Below are positions 23,740 to 33,786 of a stretch of DNA of 64,000 nucleotides, piece by piece. Origin of the DNA: Oikopleura dioica (lineage: Eukaryota > Chordata > Appendicularia > Copelata > Oikopleuridae); assembly GCA_907165135.1 (NCBI GenBank), contig OU015566.1, positions 4,714,501-4,778,500 of the forward strand, given 5' to 3'. The notes below the pieces were generated by a model. It saw nothing but the letters and a program-made list of their open reading frames with translations. It was not told where the DNA came from and did not search any database. Positions within the stretch are counted from its first letter, which is position 1. Each line of letters begins with the position of its first letter. Made by a program: the position numbers and the translations under genes.

Positions 23740-26220
23740 ATGGCTACACGACGTACACTTAACACTTATGACGAAAACAAAGTAAAAATCGTCAGACAAA
23801 AGAGAAAAATTCACCGCAGCGAACAGCACATCCGATTTCTCTCCGATTGTATCTCCCACGATCTCACGCCCGAATTTACGAAGTTTACTCCCCAACAGCT
23901 AAGTTGTGTCAATTGGTCCCCCCGAACCCTTCATGCCAAACGTATGGAACGCGTAAAGCTCGCCCTTTCGGATCAAGAGCAGAAATATCAATCTTTTAAA
24001 CTGACTCTTTCTTCTATGATTTCTGAGCTTACACATTTATTTCCTAATATCAATCTCACTTCTTTTTTGCGTACTTGTGACCGTGAAGTAAGGATTAATC
24101 AGAGGCCCTATGATATTAAACGTCGTGAAAAACTAACGCTCCTTAAAAAGACGAAACCGCGAAAATTCACGAAGGTTAATATCATAAATGAATCCCAAGT
24201 AGAAATTCCTCCCGAGATCATGGATATCTTATCGAAAGGCACAAATTTTGCCCTAGGTGGCTCTCCGAATATTTATACGATGCTTGCCAATTTTGAGACC
24301 TTCTTTCAACGATGGCGTGATCATGCTGTCGCCGTCGGCATGGACACATTATCGATTCTAGAAGTGAAACATAGGCTAGATCTAGAATTCCATGCTCTTC
24401 GAAAAACCTTCACGAAATCTTCGGATTTAAAAACACTCAATAATTTTCTTGATGCTCATCCTGAGATAACAATACTTGAGGTTGACAAATCCAAAGATCT
24501 CACTATCCTCCCCACATCGCTTTATCAAAGTAAACTGGAAGAAGAATTTGACTCTCCTAATTTTGTTAAACTTTCGAAAAATCCTTTGAAAAGTGATGTT
24601 GATCTTTTTAACAAATTAATTAAAACTTTAAAGCCATTTCTTTCTTCCGCCACTTTTAATCTAATTCGACCATCTCATGGTCTAAAGCGAGCTTTCGGTC
24701 TGCTCAAGCGACATAAGGAAGGAATGCCTTGCCGCCCAATCATTTCTAACATAGGAGCTATAACCTCGGGTTTGGAAGCATATCTACTTCCTATTTTGAA
24801 GAGATTTGCACCACAATTCAAATACGAGGTCAAAAGCACGAAAGATTTTAAGGATGTTTTTCTCAGAAACCGTCACAAATTTAATCCTAATGAACATACA
24901 GTTGTATCTTATGATATAACTAAAATGTTTCCATCAATTAATCTGAGTAAATTGATCCCTAAAATTTGCGATAAAATATATGAGTCCCCAGAATTCTATT
25001 TTACTACTGAGTTGCGAAAAGATGGTTCAAAATGTGACTTTCCTCCACGCCAAATTTTTGAAAATGTTATGACCAAGGGTCTACAATATTTCACAGCATT
25101 TGCAACCCAAAACAATTTTTACAGGCAGTTGTCGGGTGCCGCAATGGGATCCAGTACTTCCCCGGTTCTAGCCTCGATCCTTTGCTCTTTTTTCGAAAAA
25201 GAATGCATCGATCATGAGGTAGCGGTTGGGAGTGTATTGCTATATTCCAGGTACGTCGATGACGTCTGCGCGATTGTGAGGAAGGACAAAGTGGATCATC
25301 TTCATAATATTTTAAACTCTTGGGACCCAGATATTAAATTTACTGTAGAACGCCCCGAGGAAGGACGATTAAAATTTTTGGACTGCATTCTGTATTACGA
25401 TAATCATTCTCAGCAACTTGAAATGGAAACATTTCATAAATCTAAACTTAACAGACCACTTCAAAACTTTCAATCTGTCACCCCCAAGTCCCAAAAAGAA
25501 GGTTTATTGATTGGTGAGATTCATCGAATGAATAACACTTGCACTAATGAAACCAATCTTAATAAATCATTGCAAATTCTCACCAAACAATTTGTCCTTA
25601 ACGGCTACCCAGCTCATTATGTGACTGAAAATGTAAAACAAGTTCGAGATAATAAATTTAAAACACGGGAAAAGGACCCAAATATTGAGATAAGACATTA
25701 TCTCAAACTTGATTTTACTAATCCCCGGTGCGATAAAATAGGTAAAAAACTCACCCAGATTGTTCGCAAAGCAACCCCGAAATTCAAGCTCATTGTAGCT
25801 TTCAAACCGATCAGACTCAAAAATGCAATTTCACATCGACTCAAGTATAAAATTCCTGAATCGGAAAAATCGGGACTTTGCTACCAATTTGAGTGTCACT
25901 GTAAATCAACGTATATTGGAGAGACAGTTAGGCCTCTTCGAGAGCGCATTTCTGACCACTGTGTCCCATCAAGCATCTCCAATGTACGTAAACATTTCGA
26001 ATCCTGCCCCCAGTTTCTTAATGTATATCAGTCCCAGATAGCTGAGCCAAACAGCTCTAACCCACGGATTTTTACTCAATTCGCTAGATCCCGCTTCAAA
26101 ATCGTCTCCTCAAACTTGAAGCATTATCGACAGAGAACCCTCGTGGAATCTTTTATGATAAAGCTTAACCAACCTAAACTCAATGATCAAGTCAAGTTTG
26201 CCAAGACGATTTTCCTTTAG
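23740..26220 (+). CDS. Penelope-like reverse transcriptase with GIY-YIG endonuclease
   Basis: Single-exon 826-residue protein. The N-terminal third is basic and helical. The central reverse transcriptase has MPCRPIISNIGA, YDITKMFPSI, GAAMGSSTSPVLA and the catalytic box YVDDVC. The C-terminal part has the GIY-YIG-type nuclease signature CYQFECHCKSTYIGETVRPLRERISDH, whose first box is degenerate (GLCYQF for GIY). The frame has no stops or shifts and ends at the 3' repeat. It should copy element RNA at a nicked target. Confidence 0.95.
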   Translation: MATRRTLNTYDENKVKIVRQKRKIHRSEQHIRFLSDCISHDLTPEFTKFTPQQLSCVNWSPRTLHAKRMERVKLALSDQEQKYQSFKLTLSSMISELTHLFPNINLTSFLRTCDREVRINQRPYDIKRREKLTLLKKTKPRKFTKVNIINESQVEIPPEIMDILSKGTNFALGGSPNIYTMLANFETFFQRWRDHAVAVGMDTLSILEVKHRLDLEFHALRKTFTKSSDLKTLNNFLDAHPEITILEVDKSKDLTILPTSLYQSKLEEEFDSPNFVKLSKNPLKSDVDLFNKLIKTLKPFLSSATFNLIRPSHGLKRAFGLLKRHKEGMPCRPIISNIGAITSGLEAYLLPILKRFAPQFKYEVKSTKDFKDVFLRNRHKFNPNEHTVVSYDITKMFPSINLSKLIPKICDKIYESPEFYFTTELRKDGSKCDFPPRQIFENVMTKGLQYFTAFATQNNFYRQLSGAAMGSSTSPVLASILCSFFEKECIDHEVAVGSVLLYSRYVDDVCAIVRKDKVDHLHNILNSWDPDIKFTVERPEEGRLKFLDCILYYDNHSQQLEMETFHKSKLNRPLQNFQSVTPKSQKEGLLIGEIHRMNNTCTNETNLNKSLQILTKQFVLNGYPAHYVTENVKQVRDNKFKTREKDPNIEIRHYLKLDFTNPRCDKIGKKLTQIVRKATPKFKLIVAFKPIRLKNAISHRLKYKIPESEKSGLCYQFECHCKSTYIGETVRPLRERISDHCVPSSISNVRKHFESCPQFLNVYQSQIAEPNSSNPRIFTQFARSRFKIVSSNLKHYRQRTLVESFMIKLNQPKLNDQVKFAKTIFL

Positions 26221-26399
26221 AATTCCGAGCATTTAATAGTTGAGTTTTGGCGCTCGGAATTCTTTCTCCAAAACTCAACTATTCTCTAGATAACTTATTT
26301 CGCCGGTCTCTTTCTCTCTTCTCTCTTTAGAAACTTTGCTTTCTCCTGAGAGTAAGTCTGACTATTTTAAACTTTTGTTAACTGTCTAATAGTGCCTGA

Positions 26400-26425
26400 C
26401 TGATGATGGAGCTTGAACTCCGAAA
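26400..26425 (+). ncRNA. Candidate hammerhead ribozyme core (3' repeat)
   Basis: Direct repeat of the CTGATGA-stem-GAAA motif at 23651, in the 3' pLTR-like copy. Confidence 0.5.
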
Positions 26426-26535
26426 GATCTATCAATAAAAACATCCAGAAAACTTATGGAATAATATTGTATATATTCTTTAAATAATTTATATTTCCAA
26501 ACCCTTTTGAAGAAACCGCGAAAAACTTTCAATTC

Positions 26536-26607
26536 ATGCTAGTTGTCATTATCTTCCTCATCGTCATTGTAGGAATAGCTGTCTACACAAATTTATCGTC
26601 AGAATAA
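26536..26607 (+). CDS. 23-residue single-pass membrane microprotein, or last exon of a tail-anchored protein
   Basis: ATG opens a frame of 23 codons that is almost entirely hydrophobic (LVVIIFLIVIVGIAVYT) and ends NLSSE. AATAAA follows within about 10 bp of the stop, and a TTTTGAAG acceptor-like site lies about 25 bp before the ATG. It could be a free microprotein or a terminal exon of a gene whose upstream part was separated by the retroelement. No family is identified. Confidence 0.35.
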   Translation: MLVVIIFLIVIVGIAVYTNLSSE

Positions 26608-26675
26608 CCAACTCAATAAACAACAACAAGAAAAAAACACATGCTTCTTTATTTCTCTAGAAAAAAAAGGATTGA

Positions 26676-27244
26676 TCATTCGCAGTTGTCCAAAACGCAC
26701 ATTTTGCAGGCGATGGATTTTCGGTCAGCGCCACAAACTTTCGGGCATTTTTCATTTTCGCACTGATTTTTAGCGCCGCGGGTTTTTTTCAAAAAGCGGC
26801 CGCAGTGGCTTTTTTGGCAGCTTTTGCAGTCGTCGTCGATCACCTTAGCTTGTTTGTTTGATGATTTTGAAAGGGGATAACCTGGCATTGATTGTTGCAG
26901 TGATGGTTGACGCATTTTCGCATGTGATTTTTCGGCTCGGAGCAGTTTTTCTCGCCCATGCAAGTTTCACAGCCATCAGAGAAGAAAAGATTGTTGTCGC
27001 AAACATTGCTGAATTCTGGGCTCGGCAACCTGTCTAAAAACCTGAGTCAGGGTCATGTTAAAGCTCTGATCAAAGCTCTTTTAAGATCCTGACTCAGGTT
27101 TTCGACACAGGTTGCCGAGCCCAGACTGCATGGTTTCATGCATTCCAAGAAGGAGAGATATCGGTCCTTTTCTTCCTGCGTTCCGAAGTACGCTTGTTTC
27201 TTGGAGGCGAAAATTTGGATGAAAAGGAGGCTAAAAATCTTCAT
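26676..27244 (-). CDS. Small secreted cysteine-rich protein
   Basis: The minus-strand start MKIFSLLFIQIFAS is a signal peptide. The mature protein is Cys-rich (ECMKPC, NVCDNN, DGCETCMGEKNC, HHCNNQC, DDDCKSCQKSHC, KCPKVC, KMCVLDNC), suggesting a disulfide-knotted extracellular protein. A 109-bp foldback element (27016-27124) lies between the PC and FSNVCDN segments. Treating GT plus the element as an intron restores the frame (PCKFSNVCDN). A second intron of about 40 nt separates NNQCQ from VIDDDC. AATAAA lies just past the stop on the minus strand. Family unknown. Confidence 0.65.
27016..27124. mobile_element. CTGGGCTCGG-family MITE (109 bp) acting as an intron
   Basis: Inverted ends CTGGGCTCGGCAACCTGT / ACAGGTTGCCGAGCCCAG, with inner arms CCTGAGTCAGG. 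On the minus strand it ends in CCCAG at an exon start and is preceded by GT at the exon end, so GT plus the element is a complete 111-nt intron. Confidence 0.85.
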
Positions 27245-28077
27245 TTTTTCTCTTTTTTATTTTCAAAACTGAGAAGTTTTGCAGTGTTGGAAATGTCAGA
27301 GAGCTTATTTTTGACCTTTCAGATGATTCAGATCTGAGCATCTTTTTTGAGAAGATTTGATGGCTACGAATCTAAGCACCAAGGATTGCCGATCCAGGGT
27401 TGAACCTTGCGACAAGAAATGCAGTGTTTTGCGCGATCGGTATCTGTTTTTGGTGAAAACACAGTTCACGTCATCGCCGAACTACCAAAAACGAATTAGA
27501 AAGCGCAGCAGTCTCCAACACAAATTCAATATCTCGTTTAATTCCTGATCCTCTGTTTGGGATGATTTTTCTCTTCGCATATTTTTTCTCAAGATCATCT
27601 AAAATCAGTAGAAATCAATATTTTTAATTTTATGTCTGATTGAATATTTTTTATAAGAAGAATTAAATTATCAATAAATAATTAAATGAAATATATTTCT
27701 CATTTTAAAAAATTCAAACTTGAAAGAAAAATATTTTAAAGATTGTTTGAAATGAAAAAAAAAGCAAAAAAATTTTTTTTAATTTTAATTTTTATCTTTA
27801 AAACTCTTTAAGCCACTTTTTCTTGGAAGCCTTATTTTTAATTATCCTCCAAAAAGTTGCTTTCGATGCAGAAAATCAAGGTCGCATCAAAATTTTTATC
27901 AAAAATTTATCGAGATTTCGCCTGCCTTTGCTCTCGCGCGCCCCTTTTTTTCATCACCATCACCAAAAGCCGTAGCTTTCCCGCTCCAAATTGAATCATT
28001 TTGGAGAGCTCTCCTTTTGTAAATTTTTGACATTTCGTATTCTCGATAAGAGAATCGAAAAAAGAGAAAAGCTGAAA
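27245..28077. other. AT-rich intergenic region
   Basis: Divergent spacer between two secreted-protein genes. A 63-codon plus-strand frame at 27357-27548 has no recognisable feature. 27600-27800 is low-complexity A/T. Confidence 0.5.
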
Positions 28078-28704
28078 ATGAAAATTTTTCTTAGCTTTTT
28101 CGCCACTGCTGTTCTTGGCTGCGAAACTGATCGGGTTTTTGCTGAAAGAGAATTGAGCAGAATTGTTGAGCACTCGCAAAAAGCGGTTAGAAAGATGAAA
28201 ATTTACTAATTTTAATTACCTAATATTTGGAAAAAAATTAAAAATAATTTAACAATAAAAAAAATGAATTTAAAAAATAAATAATTTATAAGAAATAATA
28301 ATTGAATAAAATATTTTATCAAATAATTATATTTTTAAAATAATTTCCAGGTCGATGAGTGGCTCGGTTGGTCCCCATCATCAGATTCCTTCAAACGTCG
28401 ATTTTCAAAAATCGGTGGCCAAATGCTCGACGCCTTTACCGCCTGCCACAACGAAACTAAAAATCAAGATCGCGAATACCACCACGACGCTCACGCTGAA
28501 GGCCATCTCCTGCTCCACCACCACGAGAACATCTTCGGCTGTTCTTCAAAACTGACGATTGTGTCTCCTCTTGGCGATTTGACGCATTGCTTGATCCCTG
28601 TCGATTACAACTCGTTGGAGATTTTGAGGAAAGAGCCGCCGTGTGTCGAGGGGATCACGTTTGGGATCAAGGATGATCTCGTTTGGACGCAACTAGGACT
28701 GTGA
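28078..28704 (+). CDS. Small secreted His-rich protein
   Basis: Exon 1 (28078-28185) encodes a signal peptide (MKIFLSFFATAVLGC). Exon 2 (28351-28704) joins in phase (SQKA/VDEWLGW) after an AT-rich 165-nt intron. The mature part has a histidine cluster (YHHDAHAEGHLLLHHHEN), possibly metal-binding, and five or six cysteines. It may share a transcript with the DUF3011-like exon downstream, but no frame-compatible junction was found. Confidence 0.6.
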
Positions 28705-28734
28705 TCGAAAATATCAACGACTCTCCCCCAATTG

Positions 28735-29070
28735 TTAGGAGGGGGTCATTTGCCCCTAACTCCAACCCTAACCTAGGGCTCCGCCTCCAGGAAACCTCCC
28801 CTTCCCCCTTAGTCTTACCCAGGGGGCTTTGCACCTCGGGACCCCCCCTAACTTAGGGGCCCTAAGGCCTAACAGAGGAGGCTTCGCCCCAAGGGAAAAA
28901 TCATCGGGTAGAGGGGAGTCAAGTCGGGCAGCCCCTTACCCTTAGCCAAGCCTAGGGGGCTTCTTCTCCCGGTACCTCCCCCTGCCCTTAGGCCTATCCA
29001 AGGACCCCTCATAAAGTACCTTCAGTCTCCTAACCCTAAGTCTAACCGAAATAGGGCTAATAGAGGTGCA
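28735..29070. repeat. C-rich repetitive block with telomere-like motifs
   Basis: Compositionally unlike its surroundings: C-rich, with repeated CCTAACC, CTTAGGG, CCTCCCC and GGGGCTT-type strings. Possibly an inserted element between two exons or genes; no terminal repeats were resolved. Confidence 0.5.
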
Positions 29071-29130
29071 CGACCGATAATCCCGCTACAACCCCCGTTT
29101 TAATATCATGAATTTTTTCATCACAAAAAG

Positions 29131-29659
29131 GTTGTTCCGTGGAAGTCTCCTTGACGAAAATCGAAGCTGAATTTTCCCCAGAAGCTCCAGTTTCGACTCC
29201 AAAGCCAGAAGTCACCCAATTAACCCTCCGCTGCGAATCGGAACATGAATCGCGAAAACACTGCAACTTCGAAGGCGACTTCAATGATTTCTACTTGACA
29301 ACTACTCTTGGAGAAGCGAGCTGCAAAAGAGACGTGAGCTACGGCTTCTCGGAGAATATGAAGTACATTTGGGTCGATGAAGGCTGTTTTGCTGAGTTTC
29401 TTCTTTTCAAGGAATGTTTCAAAAAATTGATCCATTTTTGAATGAATATTTTTTGAAACGCAAAAAAGCGCGAGCGAAAGCCGCAAAAGTCGACAACCAA
29501 CTTTCCGGCGACAAAGTCGTAGAAAGCATCGCCGCCCGACTTCTCAAATGGGCCGATCGATATCTCCAAAGCTGCAAGCATCAGTACATTCAGGCCTTCA
29601 AAGCCGTCACAAAAGTGAAACGACTCAATCTCAGCGTCCAAAATACTTTCAAAATGTAA
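29131..29659 (+). CDS. DUF3011-like lectin-type exon plus helical tail (partial, one frame break)
   Basis: An exon entered after AAAAAG carries LRCESE...C...LTTTLGEASCKRDVSYGF...YIWVDEGCFAEF, which matches the DUF3011 pattern (CES at the start, C.....SWG, IWVD.GC.A.F). The frame stops at 29442, but the overlapping frame continues as a basic helical segment to 29659, so a one-base shift near 29412 probably joins them. AATAAA at about 29687. The start exon is unknown; it may belong with the His-rich gene upstream. Confidence 0.5.
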
Positions 29660-29861
29660 ATTTTTTGTTGAAGACTTTATTCTGTAAAATAAAAGGAAGA
29701 AATAAGAATTTCATAAAAAAAAATTTTATGACGACTATAACCGGAAGGACCAGTAATGGGTTGGAGAATGCAAGGTTGAGAAATTCAATGATATCAGGTC
29801 TTAGTAATTTGGGTTCATGTAATTCACATCAGTCCAAGCAATTCTTGGCAAGGCATCCAAG

Positions 29862-31991
29862 TTAAATGAAGCTAAACAAGTTTCTTTTTGACGGATTCTT
29901 TGCAAACACGCAAGTACCTGTGGTCGGATCGAAGCAGGGTTCTCTGTTGCCACACGCTCTCAAGCAGCCGTAGCATGTCGACTGGCCGAATCGTCTTGTC
30001 TGAAGCTTGTGCTCAGGCCGGCAAGTACTTTGCCACATAAATGGTGCCATAAAGTTGTTGCTTAAAAGAGTATTAACTCAAGTCTCAGTTTGAATTCAGC
30101 GCTTACTTTAAGCTTCTTAAGCATTGCAGTTCGTTGAAGCACCTTATATCCAGCTGCGTTACTTCTCCACGATCCATTCTTACTTCCACTCCACAGATGT
30201 CCCCAGCTAGAAATTAAGAGAGTAAAATATTAATTCAAGCAATATTTTGTTCTTACTGTTGCATGACTAGGCCTCGGACGTAAAAAAGACGATTTTCACC
30301 ATCCGGTCATCGTACGGGAACATGAGAGGGCTCATTCGAAAGGTCTTGATAAGGGCTTTCTATTTGACCGATAAAAAAACTGGGCCCTCCCTTTCTGTTA
30401 CGAGTTATTTTGAAAAATATTTTTCGAAGCTTACCTTCAAAGTCAAATATCTCGAAAAAGGAGGACAGGGCCCAGTTTTTTTATAAGCCCAACAGAAAGC
30501 CCTGTTCAAGAGCTTTCGAATGAGCCTACTCTTGTTACCGTACGACGACCGGCTGGTGGTGATGAATTTTTACGTCCGAGGCCTATGCATGACTGTAGCG
30601 CCATCGAGCTTTTACAATCAGCGTAAGTCTGGGCGGTTGTCAATCCAGCACCTGAGCAAACATTGCATTCGGGAAGGTTAGTAACTGTTCGGAAATCGAG
30701 GTAAAGAGTGACACAGACTTGGTCAGAATTTCTGTTCATTGGATCGTAGGCAATCGCGCAGAGCTCGGTTGACCTTTCACTCCACAAGTCATCATCGGGC
30801 TCCCAGGAACAGTAGGAATCGCCGGTGAATTTGTTGACTCCTAAGCAAGTCATTCCTGGAGGCAAGGAATAAACGATTCGGTCGATGTCGAAGCGCTCCT
30901 CATTGTTCCAAGTGTACGAGGCGGTGAAGAGGATGTTGATCTTATGCCAGATACCAATGCTGCGCCCTTGGTTGGGTGTGTTTCCCTTGAAACTCGGTCG
31001 ACCATCGCAATACGCTGGAAAATCAGCAGCTGGAAACCAAATATTCGCCCTAAGCTGGACTGGAATCGAAGATCTCATATTTCCGTCGCTGTCGAAATCC
31101 TCGATTTGAATGGCAATCGGTTGGGTTCCAGGAGAAGCGTTTTGTCCAGGTACGTATGTGATGATGCAATTTTCCTCGTCGAGAACCAGGGAGTCAAATC
31201 TGCCGTTTACCCGCGCCATTCCTCCCGCTTCATCGGAAGTTGCCCAGCGACAACGAACACTGTCGCCGTTGTTGTCGACAGGAGCAAGGTTGAATTGTTG
31301 GTTGTTGCAGCCGAACATGATGTTCCATCTGTTAGGAATTCTGAGGAGGATTTTAAGGATAGTGTTTTGATTGGCTGGTAGGCCAAATTTATCATGTTTA
31401 TTGGCTGCTTATTATAAAGCATTCTTGTCGGTTATTTACCTGTATACAGTAGGGGAGTCATTAAAGATGTCGTTAACCTTGGCTTCTATCGTATAATTTG
31501 CGCTAGCGACACTGTTACCGTCGTCGTCAGTCAAGTCAGTGGTGCAACAGCCTTCGCCGCGATGAATGAAGGGCTCATTGACAACGAATATTTCGCTATT
31601 GGTTCCAAAGCAGTAATGATCGTCAAAATCTAGCTTGTCGGAGACATCAAATTCGCTGACCCGGTACGTCCCAGATGTTCCTGACTGACCAGCATCGAGC
31701 AGAACATCGCCGGAAAAATTAACGATTGTCTCATTAATAACTCGATCGCTTAATAAAAAGAATGAAAAAAATCAAGATAGAATCATAAACATACCTTTGT
31801 GTTTCATTGAAGACATCGTTCCTAGTACATCCAGAAACGTAGCCAGCTGCGTAACGTTGCCATGCCATTCGTCGTCGGACAGTAAGTCGGCGTTCCGACC
31901 ACGAGTAACTGTACTCAAATGAGCCAGCTCGATAATCCGTCGCTTGGACAAAAAATTGCGCAATAACATGTAATTGAATGAAAACTCTCAT
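29862..31991 (-). CDS. Large secreted extracellular protein, coding exon split by a MITE
   Basis: Starts at the ATG at 31991 (MRVFIQLHVIAQFFVQATDY, signal peptide; a TTG two codons upstream is ignored). Exons join in phase through NETQ/SDRVINE and PTVYR/IPNRWN. The middle region carries an IQIEDFDSDGNMRSSIPVQ segment, a pattern I associate with Ig/HYR-like extracellular modules of marine invertebrates, and many spaced cysteines. A 318-bp element sits in the exon after SSMALQSC. Without it the frame runs on as NTGDICGVEV... through Cys-rich exons to FSFI at 29862. Function unknown; probably matrix, house or adhesion related. Confidence 0.65.
30268..30585. mobile_element. TAGGCCTCGGACGT MITE with 8-bp duplication, in a coding exon
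   Basis: Terminal inverted repeats TAGGCCTCGGACGTAAAAA / TTTTTACGTCCGAGGCCTA and a perfect 8-bp duplication TGCATGAC (30260-30267, 30586-30593). Inner arms pair over AAAAAACTGGGCCCT / AGGGCCCAGTTTTTTT. No coding capacity. An 8-bp duplication suggests hAT mobilisation. Confidence 0.92.
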
Positions 31992-32287
31992 CTTCAAGTT
32001 TCAAAAATTTGAATTTGAAGTTGAGATCTGATGTCGAAACTGAATTGCGCCGGATTTTAAAGCAAGAAATACGGACTTTTGCCAGTAAGTTCGTTTTGTC
32101 GCGGTAAGCAACAGATAGATCAGGAAATGTTAAGCCGGCAGACCTTTCGAAATGGCGATTGAGAAAAATGAAAAGACGTGGCCACCGTGCGACTTTTCAC
32201 AAAATAAGCAAAATTCAAGATCGAAAATAAATCTTTTTTATTTCATTTTTCATTAAAAAAATGAGAAGAAATCAATGTGCAAGAATT
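31992..32287. other. Intergenic, no supported gene
   Basis: Spacer between two minus-strand genes. AATAAA-like signals on both strands near 32225-32260; nothing else seen. Confidence 0.4.
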
Positions 32288-33786
32288 TCACACAAGAATA
32301 AACAAGAAAAGAAGACCAAGAGCAACGCCCATCTCTCGAGCTCCATTGACTTTCATTTCCACATCATTCGATTTCGCTTCGAATTCGCAGTCAGCATATC
32401 GAGCTCCAGTTGGTTCAGGAGTAGCCTGGCACTGCGCTAAATCATGTTTTTTTATTTCGACCTTGGAAAAGAAAACTTACGAAAGTTCGGCTCTTTCAAA
32501 ATCGCATCCATTACATAAAGTGTCCACTCGTCATATGGCTCCAGGTCGATTGTGTGATAAAACGCAGCCAGTTGAAGAATACTGTATGGAAGGTGGCAGA
32601 TGAACTCGTTCGTTATTTCACCAACGGTGACAGTTACTGGGGGATTTCCAGCGTTGTACTCAGTTACGTAAGCGTCAATATAAGCGTCGAACTTTGAATC
32701 TTTGTCGTCGTTTGGTAGCTCTAGAAATGAAAATAGAGCGGGTTAATAGTGCGCTTACTGTTCCAGAAATAGAGCAGATCCCAAATTCTCGGGCCAATGT
32801 TCGAATTGTCGTAGTCGAGAAGGCGGTAAGTTCCGTCATTGAGTTTGAAAATATTGCCCAAGTGAGGATCGCCATGGGTAAAGACAGCTGGAGAGGGGGC
32901 CATTTCTGCTTGATCTCGTGCATATTCGTAGAACTCTTGTAAGGTCTCCATGTCACCGATTCCTTCCCTTAAATTTTCGATTCAAAGAATGGTCGGTGAT
33001 CTTTTCCCCTACTCTTGCGCGTGGTCGTGAATAAAGTCCCTCGCTTCTTCGTAGTAATCATCGTTCATGTGCTCCCCATAAGCGACTGTATTCCACGGCC
33101 AGTGCTGGCTGCAAAAATCTCTGTTCATGTTTGTTTCTTCATATGGCACCAGATGATTCTTCGCGAGCAACCTGGCTACAGCAAAGATATCATCGTCGGT
33201 AGGCAGGGTGTCTTCTAGGTCTGTGCCGTTCAAATACTCTTGAACCACGGCGAAATTCAAGTTGGCAAAAGGCTCTCCATCGTTGTATGTTTTGTAAATC
33301 TCTGCGCCGATTCCGTTGCTTCCAGCGTTTTCATATGCGTTGAGGACATCGTCAAGTCGGTTTTTGTTCTCCCTAAAATCTTTTTTTTTCGGCATATTTA
33401 TGAGTAAAAATACCTGTAAAAGTTAATGGAATCCGAATCGTTATACAATTTCACAAGAGTTTTTCGCTCAAGAATCGTTCCCGAATCCGTCGTTATGTCG
33501 TAGGTACATTCCCATAACTTGGCTTGAGCACCACTGAATCTGTATCTTTATGAAAGGTTGCATAAAAGAATCGAATAGAAATACGAAAATTTTGAGAAAC
33601 CAGACCAAAAACTTTGGGATCACCGCCAGCAACGTCTCTGCAAATCTCTTCTGCTTTTGCTGTTTCGTCGGCGGTAGGATCGGCCAGGATCGAACTGATT
33701 GCTACTCATGGTTCAAATCTTTCTTTTGAATTCGGCAATTTTGACTAAGATTTTTAACCCGCATCTAAAAGGAGAAGAAACTTCAT
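32288..33786 (-). CDS. Choline/ethanolamine-kinase-like protein with extracellular topology
   Basis: Minus-strand exons carry FSGAQAKLWEC, a LVKLYND strand and the catalytic loop FTHGDPHLGNIF (Brenner-type HGDxHxxN), followed by the metal-binding RLLDYDNS and the IWDLLYFWN helix, in choline kinase order. After the kinase part come KLPNDDKDSKFD and a C-terminus ending GVALGLLFLFILV, a hydrophobic anchor like a GPI signal. A candidate signal peptide (MKFLLLLDAG) starts at 33786. Extracellular location is inferred from these two ends. The first two junctions are off by one base, so the N-terminus is uncertain. Confidence 0.65.

Larger units (their letters stand above)
23293..26456 (+). mobile_element. 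Full-length Penelope-like retroelement
   Basis: Flanked by a 12-bp duplication (TGGAATAATATT). At the 5' end a roughly 210-bp unit occurs as an inverted pair (about 23296-23508 against 23518-23727). A direct copy of its right half forms the 3' end (about 26231-26456). This is the pLTR-like arrangement known for Penelope-like elements. Between them is one uninterrupted 826-residue reading frame. The intact frame, clean ends and near-identical repeats suggest recent insertion. Confidence 0.93.

Noticed and set aside
23683-23895. Minus-strand frame at the start of the retroelement
   Set aside because: Shadow of the reverse-transcriptase frame and repeat arm.
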